A stretch of 64,000 nt of DNA from Streptomyces sennicomposti (GTDB lineage: Bacteria; Actinomycetota; Actinomycetes; Streptomycetales; Streptomycetaceae). A model generated the notes under the pieces. The model had not been told where the DNA came from and did not search any database. It was given only the letters and a program-made list of their open reading frames with translations. The first letter of the stretch is position 1, and the number at the start of each line of letters is the position of its first letter. Below are positions 41,701 to 50,450 of the stretch, in pieces. The stretch lies in assembly GCF_019890635.1 (NCBI RefSeq), contig NZ_JAIOAB010000004.1:1-64000 (forward strand), written 5' to 3'. The translations under genes and the position numbers were made by a program.

Positions 41701-42855
41701 TCAGGCCGCCCGGGTGCCGGTCCGGTGCCTCACCTCCCGGTGTATCGGCGTGCCGGACCCGGTCAGCGGAACGCCTGTCCCGCCGTGCCGGGCCGCGACG
41801 ATCTCCGCCGCGATCGACAGCGCGGTCTCCTCCGGCGTGCGGGCGCCGAGGTCGAGGCCGATCGGTGACCGCAGCCGGGCCAGCTCCCGTTCGCCCAGTC
41901 CGGCCTCGCGCAGCCGCCGCTCGCGGTCGGCGTGGGTGCGGCGCGAACCCATCGCCCCGACGAACGCGACCGGCATCCGCAGCGCGGCCTCCAGCAGCGG
42001 TATGTCGAACTTGGCGTCGTGGGTGAGGACACACAGCGCCGTACGCGTGTCGGTCGCGGTGCGCCGCAGATAGCGGTGCGGCCAGTCGACCACGATCTCG
42101 TCGGCGTCCGGGAAGCGGGCCCGGGTGGCGAAGACCGGGCGGGCGTCGCACACGGTCACGTGGTACCCGAGGAACTTGCCCGCCCGCACCAGCGCCGCGG
42201 CGAAGTCGACCGCTCCGAAGACGATCATGCGGGGTGGCGGCATGTTCGACTCGACCAGCAACGTCAGTCCGCCCGGGCAGTGCACCCCGTCCTCCGACAA
42301 CTCCACCGTGCCGGTACGCCCGGCCTCCAGAAGCGCCCGCGCCTCGGCCGCCGCCGCACGGTCCAGGCCTGGGTCTCCGGTCAGGCCCCCATCACGTGAT
42401 CCCTCGTAGGTCCCGTCCGGCCGGACCAGCAGGGCGGCGCCGACCAGGCCGGCCGGGCCGCGGACGACCCGGGCGAGAGCGGCCGGCTCGCCCCGGACGG
42501 CCGCCGACAGCGCCGCCCGGACCACCGGCCGCGCGGGGGACGCCGCGTGGACCGGGGTGACCAGGACGTCGATGGTGCCGCCGCAGGTCAGGCCGACGGC
42601 GAAGGCGTCCTCGTCGCTGTAGCCGAACCGTTCGAGGACGGTCTCGCCGTCCTGGAGAGCCCGCAGGCACAGTTCGTAGACCGCTCCCTCCACGCAGCCG
42701 CCGGAGACCGAACCGATCGCCGTGCCCGCGCTGTCCACGGCGAGGGCGGCGCCGGGGTCGCGCGGCGCGCTGCCGCCGACGGTCACGACGGTGGCGACGG
42801 CGAAGTCCCGGCCCTCCGCCGTCCAGCGGTGCAGTTCAGCGGCGATGTCAAGCAT
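41701..42855 (-). CDS. XdhC/CoxI-family molybdoenzyme maturation protein
   Basis: 384 residues. N-terminal XdhC domain (VATVVTVGGSAPRDPGAALAVDSAG, GSVSGGCVEGAVYE) and C-terminal Rossmann-like domain (MIVFGAVDFAAALVRAGKFLGYHVTVCDARPVFA, CVLTHDAKFDIPLLEAAL, GAMGSRRTHADR). XdhC proteins bind the molybdenum cofactor, protect its sulfurated form and insert it into the Mo subunit. ATG 42855 overlaps the Mo-subunit gene by 8 bases. Corresponds in position to PaoD. Confidence 0.85.
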   Translation of the reverse strand: MLDIAAELHRWTAEGRDFAVATVVTVGGSAPRDPGAALAVDSAGTAIGSVSGGCVEGAVYELCLRALQDGETVLERFGYSDEDAFAVGLTCGGTIDVLVTPVHAASPARPVVRAALSAAVRGEPAALARVVRGPAGLVGAALLVRPDGTYEGSRDGGLTGDPGLDRAAAAEARALLEAGRTGTVELSEDGVHCPGGLTLLVESNMPPPRMIVFGAVDFAAALVRAGKFLGYHVTVCDARPVFATRARFPDADEIVVDWPHRYLRRTATDTRTALCVLTHDAKFDIPLLEAALRMPVAFVGAMGSRRTHADRERRLREAGLGERELARLRSPIGLDLGARTPEETALSIAAEIVAARHGGTGVPLTGSGTPIHREVRHRTGTRAA

Positions 42856-44989
42856 CCGGCGCTCCCGTCACCGCCTGGAGGACGCGGTCGGGGCGGATGG
42901 GCAGGTCGCGGTGGCGGACGCCGGTGGCGTGCCAGACCGCGTTGGCGACCGCCGCCGCGGCGCCGACGATGCCGACCTCTCCGATGCCCTTGAGCCCGAC
43001 CGGGTCGTCCGGATCGGGGTCCGCCACCCAATCGGCCTCGATGTCCGCCACGTCGGCGTTGGTCGCGACGTGGTAGCCCGCCAGGTCGGCGCCGTAGAGG
43101 CCGCCGGTGGCGGGGTCGCGGACCGCTTCCTCGTGCAGGGCCATGGAGATGCCCCAGATCATGCCGCCGAGGAGCTGGCTGCGGGCCGTGAGCGGGTTGA
43201 CGATCCGGCCGGCGGCGAAGATGCCCAGCATCCGGCGCACCCGTACCTCTCCGGTGGTGACGTCCACCGCGACCTCGGCGAACTGCGCCGCGAAGGAATG
43301 CCGCTCCTTCTGTGTGAGGGCCTGGAGCGCCTCGGTGGTGTCGGACCGTACGGTGATGCCCTCGGGCGGGATGTCCGCGCCGAGCGCCAGCCGCTCCCTC
43401 AGTTCGCTGGCCGCCGCCGTGACCGCCCAGCCCCAGGAGCGGGTGCCCATGGAGCCGCCGGCGATCCACGCGGGTCCGAAGTCGCTGTCGCCGATCCGCA
43501 CCTGGACCCGGTCGGGGGTGACGTCCAGGGCGTCGGCGGCGAGCAGGGTGAGCGCGGTGCGGGCGCCGGTCCCGATGTCGGCGGCGGCGATCCGCACGGT
43601 GAACGTGCCGTCCGCCTCGGCCGTGGCGACCGCCGTGGACGGTGCGGCTCCGGCGGAGAAGGAGCCGGCGGCCGTGCCGGTGCCGATCAGCCAGCGCCCT
43701 TCGCGGCGCACTCTGGGGCGCGGGTCCCGGTCCGCCCAGCCGAACCGGCGGGCGCCCTCCTCGAAGCAGGCGCGAAGGTTGCGGCTGCTGAAGGGCAGGC
43801 CGGAGACGGGGCCGCGCTCCGGTTCGTTGCGCAGGCGCAGTTCGATGGGGTCCAGACCGCACTTCTCGGCGAGTTCGTCGAACGCCGACTCCAGGGCGAA
43901 GGAGCCCGGGGCCTCGCCGGGGGCGCGCATGAACGTCGGGGTCGGCACGTCCAGCCGTACCACGCGGTTGGCGGTGTGGTGGGCCTCGGCGCCGTACATC
44001 ACCCGGGCCGGGCCCGCCGCGGGTTCGACGAAGTCGAACACGGTGGAGGTGGCGTTGACGGCGCTGTGCTCCAGGGCGCGCAGTCGTCCGTCGGCGCTCG
44101 CGCCGAGCCGGACCCGCTGGATGGTGGGGCTGCGGTAGCCGGTGAGCGAGAACATCTGGCGGCGGGTCAGGACGACGCGGACCGGGCGGCCCACGGCGGT
44201 CGCGGCCATCACCGCGGCGACCTGGTGCGCGCGCACTCCCTTGCTGCCGAAGCCGCCGCCGACGTGTTCCGAGCGCACCCGCACGGCGTCCGGGGCGAGG
44301 GAGAACAGCTTCGCCAGCTCGTTGCCCACCCAGGTGGCGCCCTGGTTGGAGTCGATGACTTCGAGTCGGCCGTCGTCCCACAGGGCGGTCGCCGCGTGCG
44401 GCTCCATCATGCTGTGGTGTTCTTCGGGGGTGGTGTACTCGGCGTCCAGGACGATGTCGGAGGCGGCGAGTTCGGCTTCCAGGTCGCCCTTCTCCGTCAC
44501 CGCCGGCATGAACCCGTCCACCGGGCGGACGTCCGGGCGGGTGGCGGAGAACGCCACGTCGTGCGGCTCCCGTTCGTAGTGGACGGCCAGCGCCTCGGCG
44601 GCCTCCCTCGCCTGTTCGGGGGTCTCGGCGACGATCAGCGCCACGGGCCAGCCGAGGTGGGGCACCCGGACGTGCTGGAAGACGGTCCAGGTGGGGTCCG
44701 GCGGGGTGCCCAGCGTGCCGATGTAGTCGGTGTTCAGGCGCGGTGCGTTGCCGTGGTGCAGGACGGTGATCACGCCGGGCATCCGCAGGACGGACTCGAC
44801 GTCGAGGGAGAGGATGCGGCCACGGGCGACGGTGGACACGGCGAGCCAGCCGTGGGCGAGGTCGGCGAAGGGGATCTCGCCCGCGTACCGGGCCGTTCCG
44901 GTGACCTTCTCGTAGCCCTCGATCCGGGTGTGGGCCGTCCCCGTCGAGCGCTTCGGGGTGGTGGGCGTCCCGGTCGTCGTGGTGGTCAT
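42848..44989 (-). CDS. Molybdenum-binding subunit of aldehyde/xanthine dehydrogenase
   Basis: 713 residues. YEKVTGTARYAGEIP at the N-terminus, EHVGGGFGSKGVRAHQVAA, FMRAPGEAPGSFALESAFDELAEK and the C-terminal KGIGEVG with the catalytic Glu at 671. These are the cofactor-contacting segments of the xanthine oxidase family. It hydroxylates aldehydes or heterocycles using water. ATG overlaps the stop of the FAD gene (ATGA). Length about that of PaoC (732). Confidence 0.9.
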   Translation of the reverse strand: MTTTTTGTPTTPKRSTGTAHTRIEGYEKVTGTARYAGEIPFADLAHGWLAVSTVARGRILSLDVESVLRMPGVITVLHHGNAPRLNTDYIGTLGTPPDPTWTVFQHVRVPHLGWPVALIVAETPEQAREAAEALAVHYEREPHDVAFSATRPDVRPVDGFMPAVTEKGDLEAELAASDIVLDAEYTTPEEHHSMMEPHAATALWDDGRLEVIDSNQGATWVGNELAKLFSLAPDAVRVRSEHVGGGFGSKGVRAHQVAAVMAATAVGRPVRVVLTRRQMFSLTGYRSPTIQRVRLGASADGRLRALEHSAVNATSTVFDFVEPAAGPARVMYGAEAHHTANRVVRLDVPTPTFMRAPGEAPGSFALESAFDELAEKCGLDPIELRLRNEPERGPVSGLPFSSRNLRACFEEGARRFGWADRDPRPRVRREGRWLIGTGTAAGSFSAGAAPSTAVATAEADGTFTVRIAAADIGTGARTALTLLAADALDVTPDRVQVRIGDSDFGPAWIAGGSMGTRSWGWAVTAAASELRERLALGADIPPEGITVRSDTTEALQALTQKERHSFAAQFAEVAVDVTTGEVRVRRMLGIFAAGRIVNPLTARSQLLGGMIWGISMALHEEAVRDPATGGLYGADLAGYHVATNADVADIEADWVADPDPDDPVGLKGIGEVGIVGAAAAVANAVWHATGVRHRDLPIRPDRVLQAVTGAPDA

Positions 44990-45978
44990 CGGGCGGCCTC
45001 CTCGGCGAGTTCGGTCAGGACGGCCACGATGAGATTGCGCATCAGGGTCACCTTGTATCCGTTGTGGGGCAGCGGCCGGGCGGCGGCGAGTTCGGCGTCC
45101 GCGGCGGCGGCGAAGGTCGCGCCGTCGGCCGGTGCTCCGGCCAGCACCCGTTCGGCCGCGCGGGCCCGCCACGGCCGGGAGGCGACCGCTCCCAGGGCCA
45201 GGCGCGCCTCGCGCACGACGCCGTCCTGTACGTCGAGCGCGGCGGCGACGGAGCCGATCGCGAACGCGTAGGAGGCGCGCTCGCGCACCTTGCGGTAGCG
45301 GGAGCGGGCGGCGACGGGAGCGGGCGGCAGGGTGACGCCGGTGATCAGGGCGCCCGCCGGCAGGGCCGTCTCGAGGTGCGGGGTGTCGCCGACCGGCAGG
45401 TAGAAGTCGGCGAGGGGCAGTTCGCCGGGGCCGCCGGGGGTCTCGTAGGCGACGGCGGCGTCGAAGGCGGTCAGTGCGACGCCCATGTCGGAGGGGTGGA
45501 CGGCCACGCAGTGCTCGGAGGCGCCGAGGACGGCGTGGTTGTGGTGCTCGCCCTGGATCGCGGGGCAGCCGCTGCCGGGGAGGCGTTTGTTGCACGGCTG
45601 GGTGACGTCGGTGAAGTAGTCGCAGCGGGTGCGCTGGAGCAGATTGCCGCCGACGGTGGCCATGTTGCGCAGCTGGCCGGAGGCCCCGGCCAGCACCGCC
45701 TGTGTCAGCGCCGGATAGCGTCGGCGCACTTCGGGGTGGACGGCGAGGTCGCTGTTGGTGACGGTCGCTCCGATGCGCAGGCCGCCGTCCGCGGTGGGCT
45801 CGATCCCGTCGAGCGGGAGTTCCCGCACGTCGACGAGGCGGGCGGGCCGTTCGACGCCGGTCTTCATCAGATCGACGAGGTTGGTTCCGCCGCCGAGGAA
45901 GCGGGCGTCCGGGTCGGCGCCGAGCAGGGCGAGGGCGCCCGCGACGTCGTACGCCCTCTGATAGCCGAACTCCCTCAT
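44986..45978 (-). CDS. FAD-binding subunit with extra 4Fe-4S loop (PaoB-like)
   Basis: 330 residues. FAD motif FLGGGTNLVDLMKTGV (residues 27-42) and the second pyrophosphate loop MATVGGNLLQRTRC. Four cysteines, 119, 129, 138 and 157, sit in the insert RTRCDYFTDVTQPCNKRLPGSGC and in EHC, the pattern that binds a 4Fe-4S cluster in E. coli PaoB and in 4-hydroxybenzoyl-CoA reductase-type subunits. It carries electrons between the Mo/2Fe-2S centres and FAD. ATG 45978 overlaps the stop of the 2Fe-2S gene. Confidence 0.9.
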   Translation of the reverse strand: MREFGYQRAYDVAGALALLGADPDARFLGGGTNLVDLMKTGVERPARLVDVRELPLDGIEPTADGGLRIGATVTNSDLAVHPEVRRRYPALTQAVLAGASGQLRNMATVGGNLLQRTRCDYFTDVTQPCNKRLPGSGCPAIQGEHHNHAVLGASEHCVAVHPSDMGVALTAFDAAVAYETPGGPGELPLADFYLPVGDTPHLETALPAGALITGVTLPPAPVAARSRYRKVRERASYAFAIGSVAAALDVQDGVVREARLALGAVASRPWRARAAERVLAGAPADGATFAAAADAELAAARPLPHNGYKVTLMRNLIVAVLTELAEEAAR

Positions 45979-46565
45979 GCCGCGGCCTCCCGGTCTGCTG
46001 TGGTCGTCTTCTCACCGGCCGGCGCGGTGCGCGCCCCGGCCGCCCGGGCGACTGCCTGGGTGATCGCGACGTAGGCGCCGCAGCGGCACAGGTTGCCGCT
46101 CATCCGCTCCCGGATCTCGTCGGGGGTCAGGGGCGGCGGGCCCGCTTCGGGACGTACGTCGTCGGTGGCGGCGCTCGGCCAGCCGGCCGCGTGCTCCTCG
46201 ATCACGGCGATGGCGGAACAGATCTGTCCCGGGGTGCAGTAGCCGCACTGGTAGCCGTCGAGGTCGAGGAAGGCCTGCTGCACCGGATGCAGTCGCTCGC
46301 CCTCGGCGACGCCCTCGATGGTGGTGATCTCACGGCCCTCCGCCGCCACCGCGAACTGCAGGCAGGCCACGGTACGGCGGCCGTCGACCAGCACGGTGCA
46401 GGCGCCGCACTGCCCCTGGTCGCAGCCCTTCTTGGTGCCGGTGAGATCCAGTCGCTCCCGCAGAGCGTCCAGCAGGGTGGTGCGGTGATCGACGGACAGC
46501 GCGTGCTTCTCGCCGTTGACGTTCAAAGTGATGCCGCTGTGCGTGGGCGACGGAACCGGGTCCAT
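45975..46565 (-). CDS. 2Fe-2S subunit of the molybdenum hydroxylase
   Basis: 196 residues. First cluster: Cys48, 53, 56 and 68 in GCDQGQCGACTVLVDGRRTVAC; second cluster: Cys107, 110, 160 and 162 in YQCGYCTPGQ and NLCRCGAY. No twin-arginine signal, unlike PaoA of E. coli, so the enzyme is cytoplasmic. ATG 46565 follows GAAAGAAG. First gene of the four-gene operon, with a leader of about 170 bases. Confidence 0.9.
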   Translation of the reverse strand: MDPVPSPTHSGITLNVNGEKHALSVDHRTTLLDALRERLDLTGTKKGCDQGQCGACTVLVDGRRTVACLQFAVAAEGREITTIEGVAEGERLHPVQQAFLDLDGYQCGYCTPGQICSAIAVIEEHAAGWPSAATDDVRPEAGPPPLTPDEIRERMSGNLCRCGAYVAITQAVARAAGARTAPAGEKTTTADREAAA

Positions 46566-46760
46566 GATCAGCTTCTTTCGCGTATCCGGAAGTGCGCCGG
46601 AGGGAGACCGCCGGCGGACGGACGATTCGGAAGACAAGCGGAGTAGGTGAGTCGAAGAACCGAGGAAGAAGAACCGAGGAATTGGGGTCAAAGAGCCTGG
46701 CGACTGATGGGGCACCGCAGATGGCGCGAAAGCGCTGCCCGCCACTATGGTGGTGCGAAA

Positions 46761-46806
46761 CGGACAACTGTCCGCTATTTGAAAACTAGCGGACAGTTGT
46801 CCGCTT
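46761..46806. promoter_or_regulatory. Double TetR operator, 17-base perfect inverted repeat
   Basis: cggacaactgtccg (46761-46774) and cggacagttgtccg (46790-46803) are each palindromic, and together with flanking cta/tag they form a perfect 17-base inverted repeat about nine bases apart. The region lies between the TetR gene and the molybdenum hydroxylase operon, so one regulator can control both. Confidence 0.75.
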
Positions 46807-46847
46807 AGCAAGACCGGGTGAGCCATCGCCACCCGCAAGGAGGACGA

Positions 46848-47444
46848 GTGCGGCAGGAGAAGAACGCACCCAAGCGCTCGGACGCGCAGCGCAACCGCGA
46901 GAGCATCCTGGAGGCGGCGGTGGCGGAACTGACCCGCTGCGCGGACGCCCCGCTCAGCCTCATCGCCAAGAGGGCCGGGGTGGGACAGGGCACCTTTTAC
47001 CGTAACTTCCCCAGCCGCGAGGCACTCGTCCTGGAGATCTACCGCCACGAGGTCCAGCAGGTCGCCGACAGCGCGGTCCAGTTGCTGGCGAGCCTGGAGC
47101 CCGACCGGGCACTGCGGGAGTGGATGGACCGGCTGGCCCGGTTCGCCATGACCAAGGCGGGCCTGGCGGACGCGATCCGCCAGGCCACCAGCGCCCCCGG
47201 CGGCCCGGCGAAACCGGGGAACAGACCCGTGACCGAGGCGGCCGAACTCCTGCTCCGGGCGGGCGAGGCGGCCGGCACCGTACGGCCGGGCGTGACCGGG
47301 GACGACTTCCTCCTCGCCATCGCCGGCATCTGGCAACTGGACCCGCACGGCGACTGGCAGCCGCGCGCCGCACGCCTGCTGGACCTCGTCATGGACGGTC
47401 TGCGCGCCGGAGCCCCCGCGGCCCGCACGGCCCGGTCGAACTGA
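46848..47444 (+). CDS. TetR-family regulator of the molybdenum hydroxylase operon
   Basis: 198 residues from GTG 46848 with AAGGAGG six bases upstream. HTH: RESILEAAVAELTRCADAPLSLIAKRAGVGQGTFYRNFPSREALVLEIY, which belongs to the group with GQGTFYRNFPSRE and a SBP/AefR-like C-terminus. Divergent from the operon with a double operator between. An aldehyde or its acid product is a reasonable inducer, which is inference. Confidence 0.85.
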   Translation: MRQEKNAPKRSDAQRNRESILEAAVAELTRCADAPLSLIAKRAGVGQGTFYRNFPSREALVLEIYRHEVQQVADSAVQLLASLEPDRALREWMDRLARFAMTKAGLADAIRQATSAPGGPAKPGNRPVTEAAELLLRAGEAAGTVRPGVTGDDFLLAIAGIWQLDPHGDWQPRAARLLDLVMDGLRAGAPAARTARSN

Positions 47445-47511
47445 GAGCCCGCCGCCCGGCCCGACCGGCCCGCACCGACTGAGCATCGACGGCCCGACCG
47501 GCAGGCCTGGC

Positions 47512-47547
47512 GGGACCGGCAGGACGGACGGGACCGCCAGGACGGAT
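47512..47547. repeat. Two tandem 18-base units before a terminator
   Basis: gggaccggcaggacggac and gggaccgccaggacggat, followed by a third start of the unit that forms the left arm of the terminator stem. Confidence 0.6.
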
Positions 47548-47577
47548 GGGACCGGCCGAGGGCCTGCGGCCGGTCCC
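47548..47577 (+). terminator. Stem-loop terminator after TetR gene
   Basis: gggaccggcc (47548-47557) and ggccggtccc (47568-47577) form a perfect 10-base stem with a 10-base loop, about 100 bases after the TetR stop. Confidence 0.65.
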
Positions 47578-47664
47578 GTCCCCGACCGACCGACCGACTA
47601 GGGTTCAGCCGAACACGCAAATGATCGAACACGCAGACGATGCAGATGTGTTGAGGGGGCGGAC

Positions 47665-48504
47665 ATGACCGAGGCGTTGGTGCTGGGCGGGGGCGGTGTC
47701 GGGGGCATCGCCTGGATCACCGGGCTGCTGGCGGGGCTCGCCGACAAGGGGCAGGACGTGACGGGCGCCGACCTGATCGTCGGCACCTCCGCGGGGTCGG
47801 CCGTCGCGGCCCAGCTGGGCAGCGGACTGTCGCTCGAGGAGCTGTACGCCCGGCAGGCCGAGCCCTCGTCGCAGACCGCCGAGATCATGGCGGAGCTGGA
47901 CCTGGAGGCCTTCGCGGCGCAGCTCGGCGCCGCGCTGGCGAGCGGTGACGGACCGCAGCTGCGGCGGGCCGTCGGGGAACTGGCGCTGCGCGCCGAGACC
48001 GTGCCGGAGGCGGAGCGGCGGGCGGTGATCGAGTCGCGGCTGCCGCGGGACGCATGGCCGACGCGCCGGCTGCGGATCGTGGCGGTGGACGCCGGGAGCG
48101 GCGAGGCCCGGGTGTTCGACGACACCTCGGGCGTGAGTCTGGTCGACGCGGTCGCCGCGAGCTGCGCGGTCCCGGGCGTCTGGCCGCCCGTGACCATCGG
48201 GGGCCGCCGGTACGTCGACGGCGGCGTCCGGTCCATGGCCAACGCCGACTTCGCCGCCGGCGCCTCGCGCGTCCTGGTGATCGTGCCGATGGGCACGGTG
48301 GAACCGTTCCCGAGCGAGACGCCGCTGGAGCGGACCCTCGCGGACCTGCGCGCCCAGGGCGCCGAGGTCGCGGTGATCGAACCGGACGAGGCGTCGAAGG
48401 CCGCGATCGGCACGAACCCGCTGGACCCGGCCACGCGCACACCGGCCGCCGAGGCGGGGCGTGCGCAGGGGCGCGCGCTGACGATCGAGTGGGCGCGCGG
48501 CTGA
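47665..48504 (+). CDS. Patatin-like phospholipase
   Basis: 279 residues. Oxyanion loop LVLGGGGVGGIAW, nucleophile elbow GTSAG (Ser42) and DGG with Asp185 (YVDGGVRS), the Ser-Asp dyad of patatins. No signal peptide. Hydrolyses acyl esters of lipids; substrate unknown. GAGGGGGCGGAC precedes ATG 47665. Single gene. Confidence 0.85.
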   Translation: MTEALVLGGGGVGGIAWITGLLAGLADKGQDVTGADLIVGTSAGSAVAAQLGSGLSLEELYARQAEPSSQTAEIMAELDLEAFAAQLGAALASGDGPQLRRAVGELALRAETVPEAERRAVIESRLPRDAWPTRRLRIVAVDAGSGEARVFDDTSGVSLVDAVAASCAVPGVWPPVTIGGRRYVDGGVRSMANADFAAGASRVLVIVPMGTVEPFPSETPLERTLADLRAQGAEVAVIEPDEASKAAIGTNPLDPATRTPAAEAGRAQGRALTIEWARG

Positions 48505-48790
48505 CAGCGTGCGCCGGGCGGCCGGCGTGCGCCTCCGCGGGGGCGCCGCCGGCCGCTTAACGGACCGGCCGGCGTGGCCGGACTCGGGCCGAACGGGTGA
48601 ACGGGCCCCGCGTGCTTCAGCGCGTCCCTGCCCGACCGGTGCGGCGGGCGGACCGGCAGCGCCGTACGGCCCGAGTTTCCGCACGCGCCCGGCGGTCCGG
48701 GCGATCCGGCTGCCGTCCGGACGGGTACCCGGCGAGCGGCGGAGTGCTTCCGCAGGGAGCATGGAGCCGAGCGACCCGGGAGTGATGCCC

Positions 48791-49465
48791 ATGTTGTCCG
48801 ATACGGTGTCGATGCCCGCCGACCGTGTGACGCTCGAGGGCGACCTCTCCGTTCCGGAGTCCGCCGAGGCGGTGGTGCTGATCCCGCACGACGTCGACAC
48901 GTCCCGCCGGGACCCGCACAGCCAGGCGATCGCCACCCGCCTGCGCGCGGCCGGATGGGGGACCCTGCTGGTGGATCTCCTCAGCGAGCGGGAGGACCGC
49001 GGGGGCACGGAGCGCGGGGAACAGGTCTTCGACGCGGGGCTGCTGGCCCGCCGCCTGGTGGCCGCCGTCGACTGGGTCGGGGCGCAGCCCGACACCCGGA
49101 CGCTGTCGATCGTCCTGTTCGGGTGCGGGACCCAGGCGGCCAGTGTGCTCGAAGCCGCCGCGGAGCTGCCGGACCGGGTGCTGACGGTGGTGCTGTGGGG
49201 CGGACTGCCCGATCCGACGGCCGACACGGTCCGGCGCCTGCGGGTGCCGGTGCTGTTCGTCGCGGGCGGCCGGGAACCGGGCGTGCTGCGGCTGACCGAG
49301 AAGGCGGCCCGGCGGCTGCACGCTCCGCACGAGGTGCGCGTGGTGCCCGAGGCCACGCATCTCTTCCAGGGCACGGACGTGCTCGACCAGGTCACCGCCA
49401 TCGCCGATGAGTGGTGCGCCGAGCGTCTGCGGGCCGCGCGGACGGCCGCCCGGCCGGGGCGGTGA
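48791..49465 (+). CDS. Dienelactone hydrolase-like alpha/beta protein
   Basis: 224 residues from ATG 48791 (GGGAG eight bases upstream; ATG 48785 is the alternative). VVLIPHDVDTSRRDPHSQAIATRLRAAGWGTLLVDLL and a nucleophile elbow FGCGTQ with Cys112, as in dienelactone hydrolases. The C-terminal EATHLF supplies the histidine. The strand that should carry the acid reads LFVAGGREPGV with no obvious Asp, so the triad may be incomplete. Similar proteins often sit next to universal stress or phosphoribosyltransferase genes; here a universal stress gene follows after 46 bases. Confidence 0.7.
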   Translation: MLSDTVSMPADRVTLEGDLSVPESAEAVVLIPHDVDTSRRDPHSQAIATRLRAAGWGTLLVDLLSEREDRGGTERGEQVFDAGLLARRLVAAVDWVGAQPDTRTLSIVLFGCGTQAASVLEAAAELPDRVLTVVLWGGLPDPTADTVRRLRVPVLFVAGGREPGVLRLTEKAARRLHAPHEVRVVPEATHLFQGTDVLDQVTAIADEWCAERLRAARTAARPGR

Positions 49466-49511
49466 CTCCCTTCGGCGCCCACGATCCAGCGTCTACGGTC
49501 TTGGAGGAACG

Positions 49512-50390
49512 ATGACTGACGAGCACCGTGGCCCGGTCCTCGTGGCGATCGACGACACGGCGCACTCCTGGCTCGCCGTGGAGTGGGCGGCCGCGGAAGC
49601 GGCGCTGCACGGACTGACGTTGCGGCTCGTCCACTCGGTGGGCCCCGGCCCCGAGATCGGGTACGACGAGACCGGCGCCGGCCTCACCGAGCAGGTGTTC
49701 GAGGCGGTCACCGGCATGCTGGAGGATGCCAGGAGCCGGATCGCCGCCGCCCATCCCCACCTGCCGGTCGACACCGTCCTCGTCCACGGCCGTCCGGCGG
49801 AGGCCGTCCTGGACGCGGCAGCGGGCGCGGACGCCGAGGTCGTCGTCCTCGGCACCCGTGGCCGCGGCGGCTTCGCCGGACTGCTGCTGGGCTCGGTGAG
49901 CATGAAGGTGGCCGCGCACGCGGACCGGCCCGTCGTCGTCGCCCGGGGCCAGGTGGAACGGGCCGTGGGCGACGACATCGCGGTCGGCGTCCGCGACGAG
50001 CGCGACGAGGCGGCCGTACGGTTCGCCCTCGCCGAGGGGGGCGTGCGCCGGGCCACGGTGCGCCTGGTGCACGCCTGGTCGCCGCTGCGCGAGGCCGGGC
50101 TCATGGTGCCGCAGGTGGGTCATGTGGACGAGGAGCAGCGCAGCCATGCCGAGCTGCTGAACCGGGTCGCCCGTGCCGCCGCCGAGGGCTTCCCCGAGGT
50201 GCGGGTGGTCACCGAGCTGGCCGTGGCGTCGTCGCCGGCCTCCGCGCTGGTGGACGCCTCCAAGGAGGCCGGCCTCGTGGTGCTGCCGCGCCATCCGGCC
50301 GAGGGCGGCCTCGGTCTGCCCCTGGGCACGGTGACGCACGCCGTGCTGCACCACGCGAACTGCCCGGTCGCCATCGTGCCGGTGCGGTAG
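49512..50390 (+). CDS. Universal stress protein, two UspA domains
   Basis: 292 residues from ATG 49512 with GGAGGAACG upstream. First domain has VLVAIDDTAHSWLAVEWAA and the ATP-binding motif GTRGRGGFAGLLLGSVSMKVA. The second domain's motif is altered (LPRHPAEGGLGLPLGTVTHAVLHHANCPVAIV), so it may bind nucleotide poorly. Tandem UspA proteins are common in Streptomyces and mycobacteria, often in hypoxia or redox regulons. Probably one transcript with the preceding hydrolase. Confidence 0.85.
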   Translation: MTDEHRGPVLVAIDDTAHSWLAVEWAAAEAALHGLTLRLVHSVGPGPEIGYDETGAGLTEQVFEAVTGMLEDARSRIAAAHPHLPVDTVLVHGRPAEAVLDAAAGADAEVVVLGTRGRGGFAGLLLGSVSMKVAAHADRPVVVARGQVERAVGDDIAVGVRDERDEAAVRFALAEGGVRRATVRLVHAWSPLREAGLMVPQVGHVDEEQRSHAELLNRVARAAAEGFPEVRVVTELAVASSPASALVDASKEAGLVVLPRHPAEGGLGLPLGTVTHAVLHHANCPVAIVPVR

Positions 50391-50393
50391 GGC

Positions 50394-50443
50394 GTTCGCA
50401 GGCCGGGCCGGTCGCTCGTGGGCGACCGGCCCGGCCTGCGAAC
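50394..50443. terminator. Strong bidirectional terminator, 22-base perfect stem
   Basis: Arms 50394-50415 and 50422-50443 are perfectly complementary, with a six-base loop tcgtgg. It lies 3 bases after one stop codon and 7 before the other in a convergent pair. Confidence 0.85.
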
Positions 50444-50450
50444 GGATCCG

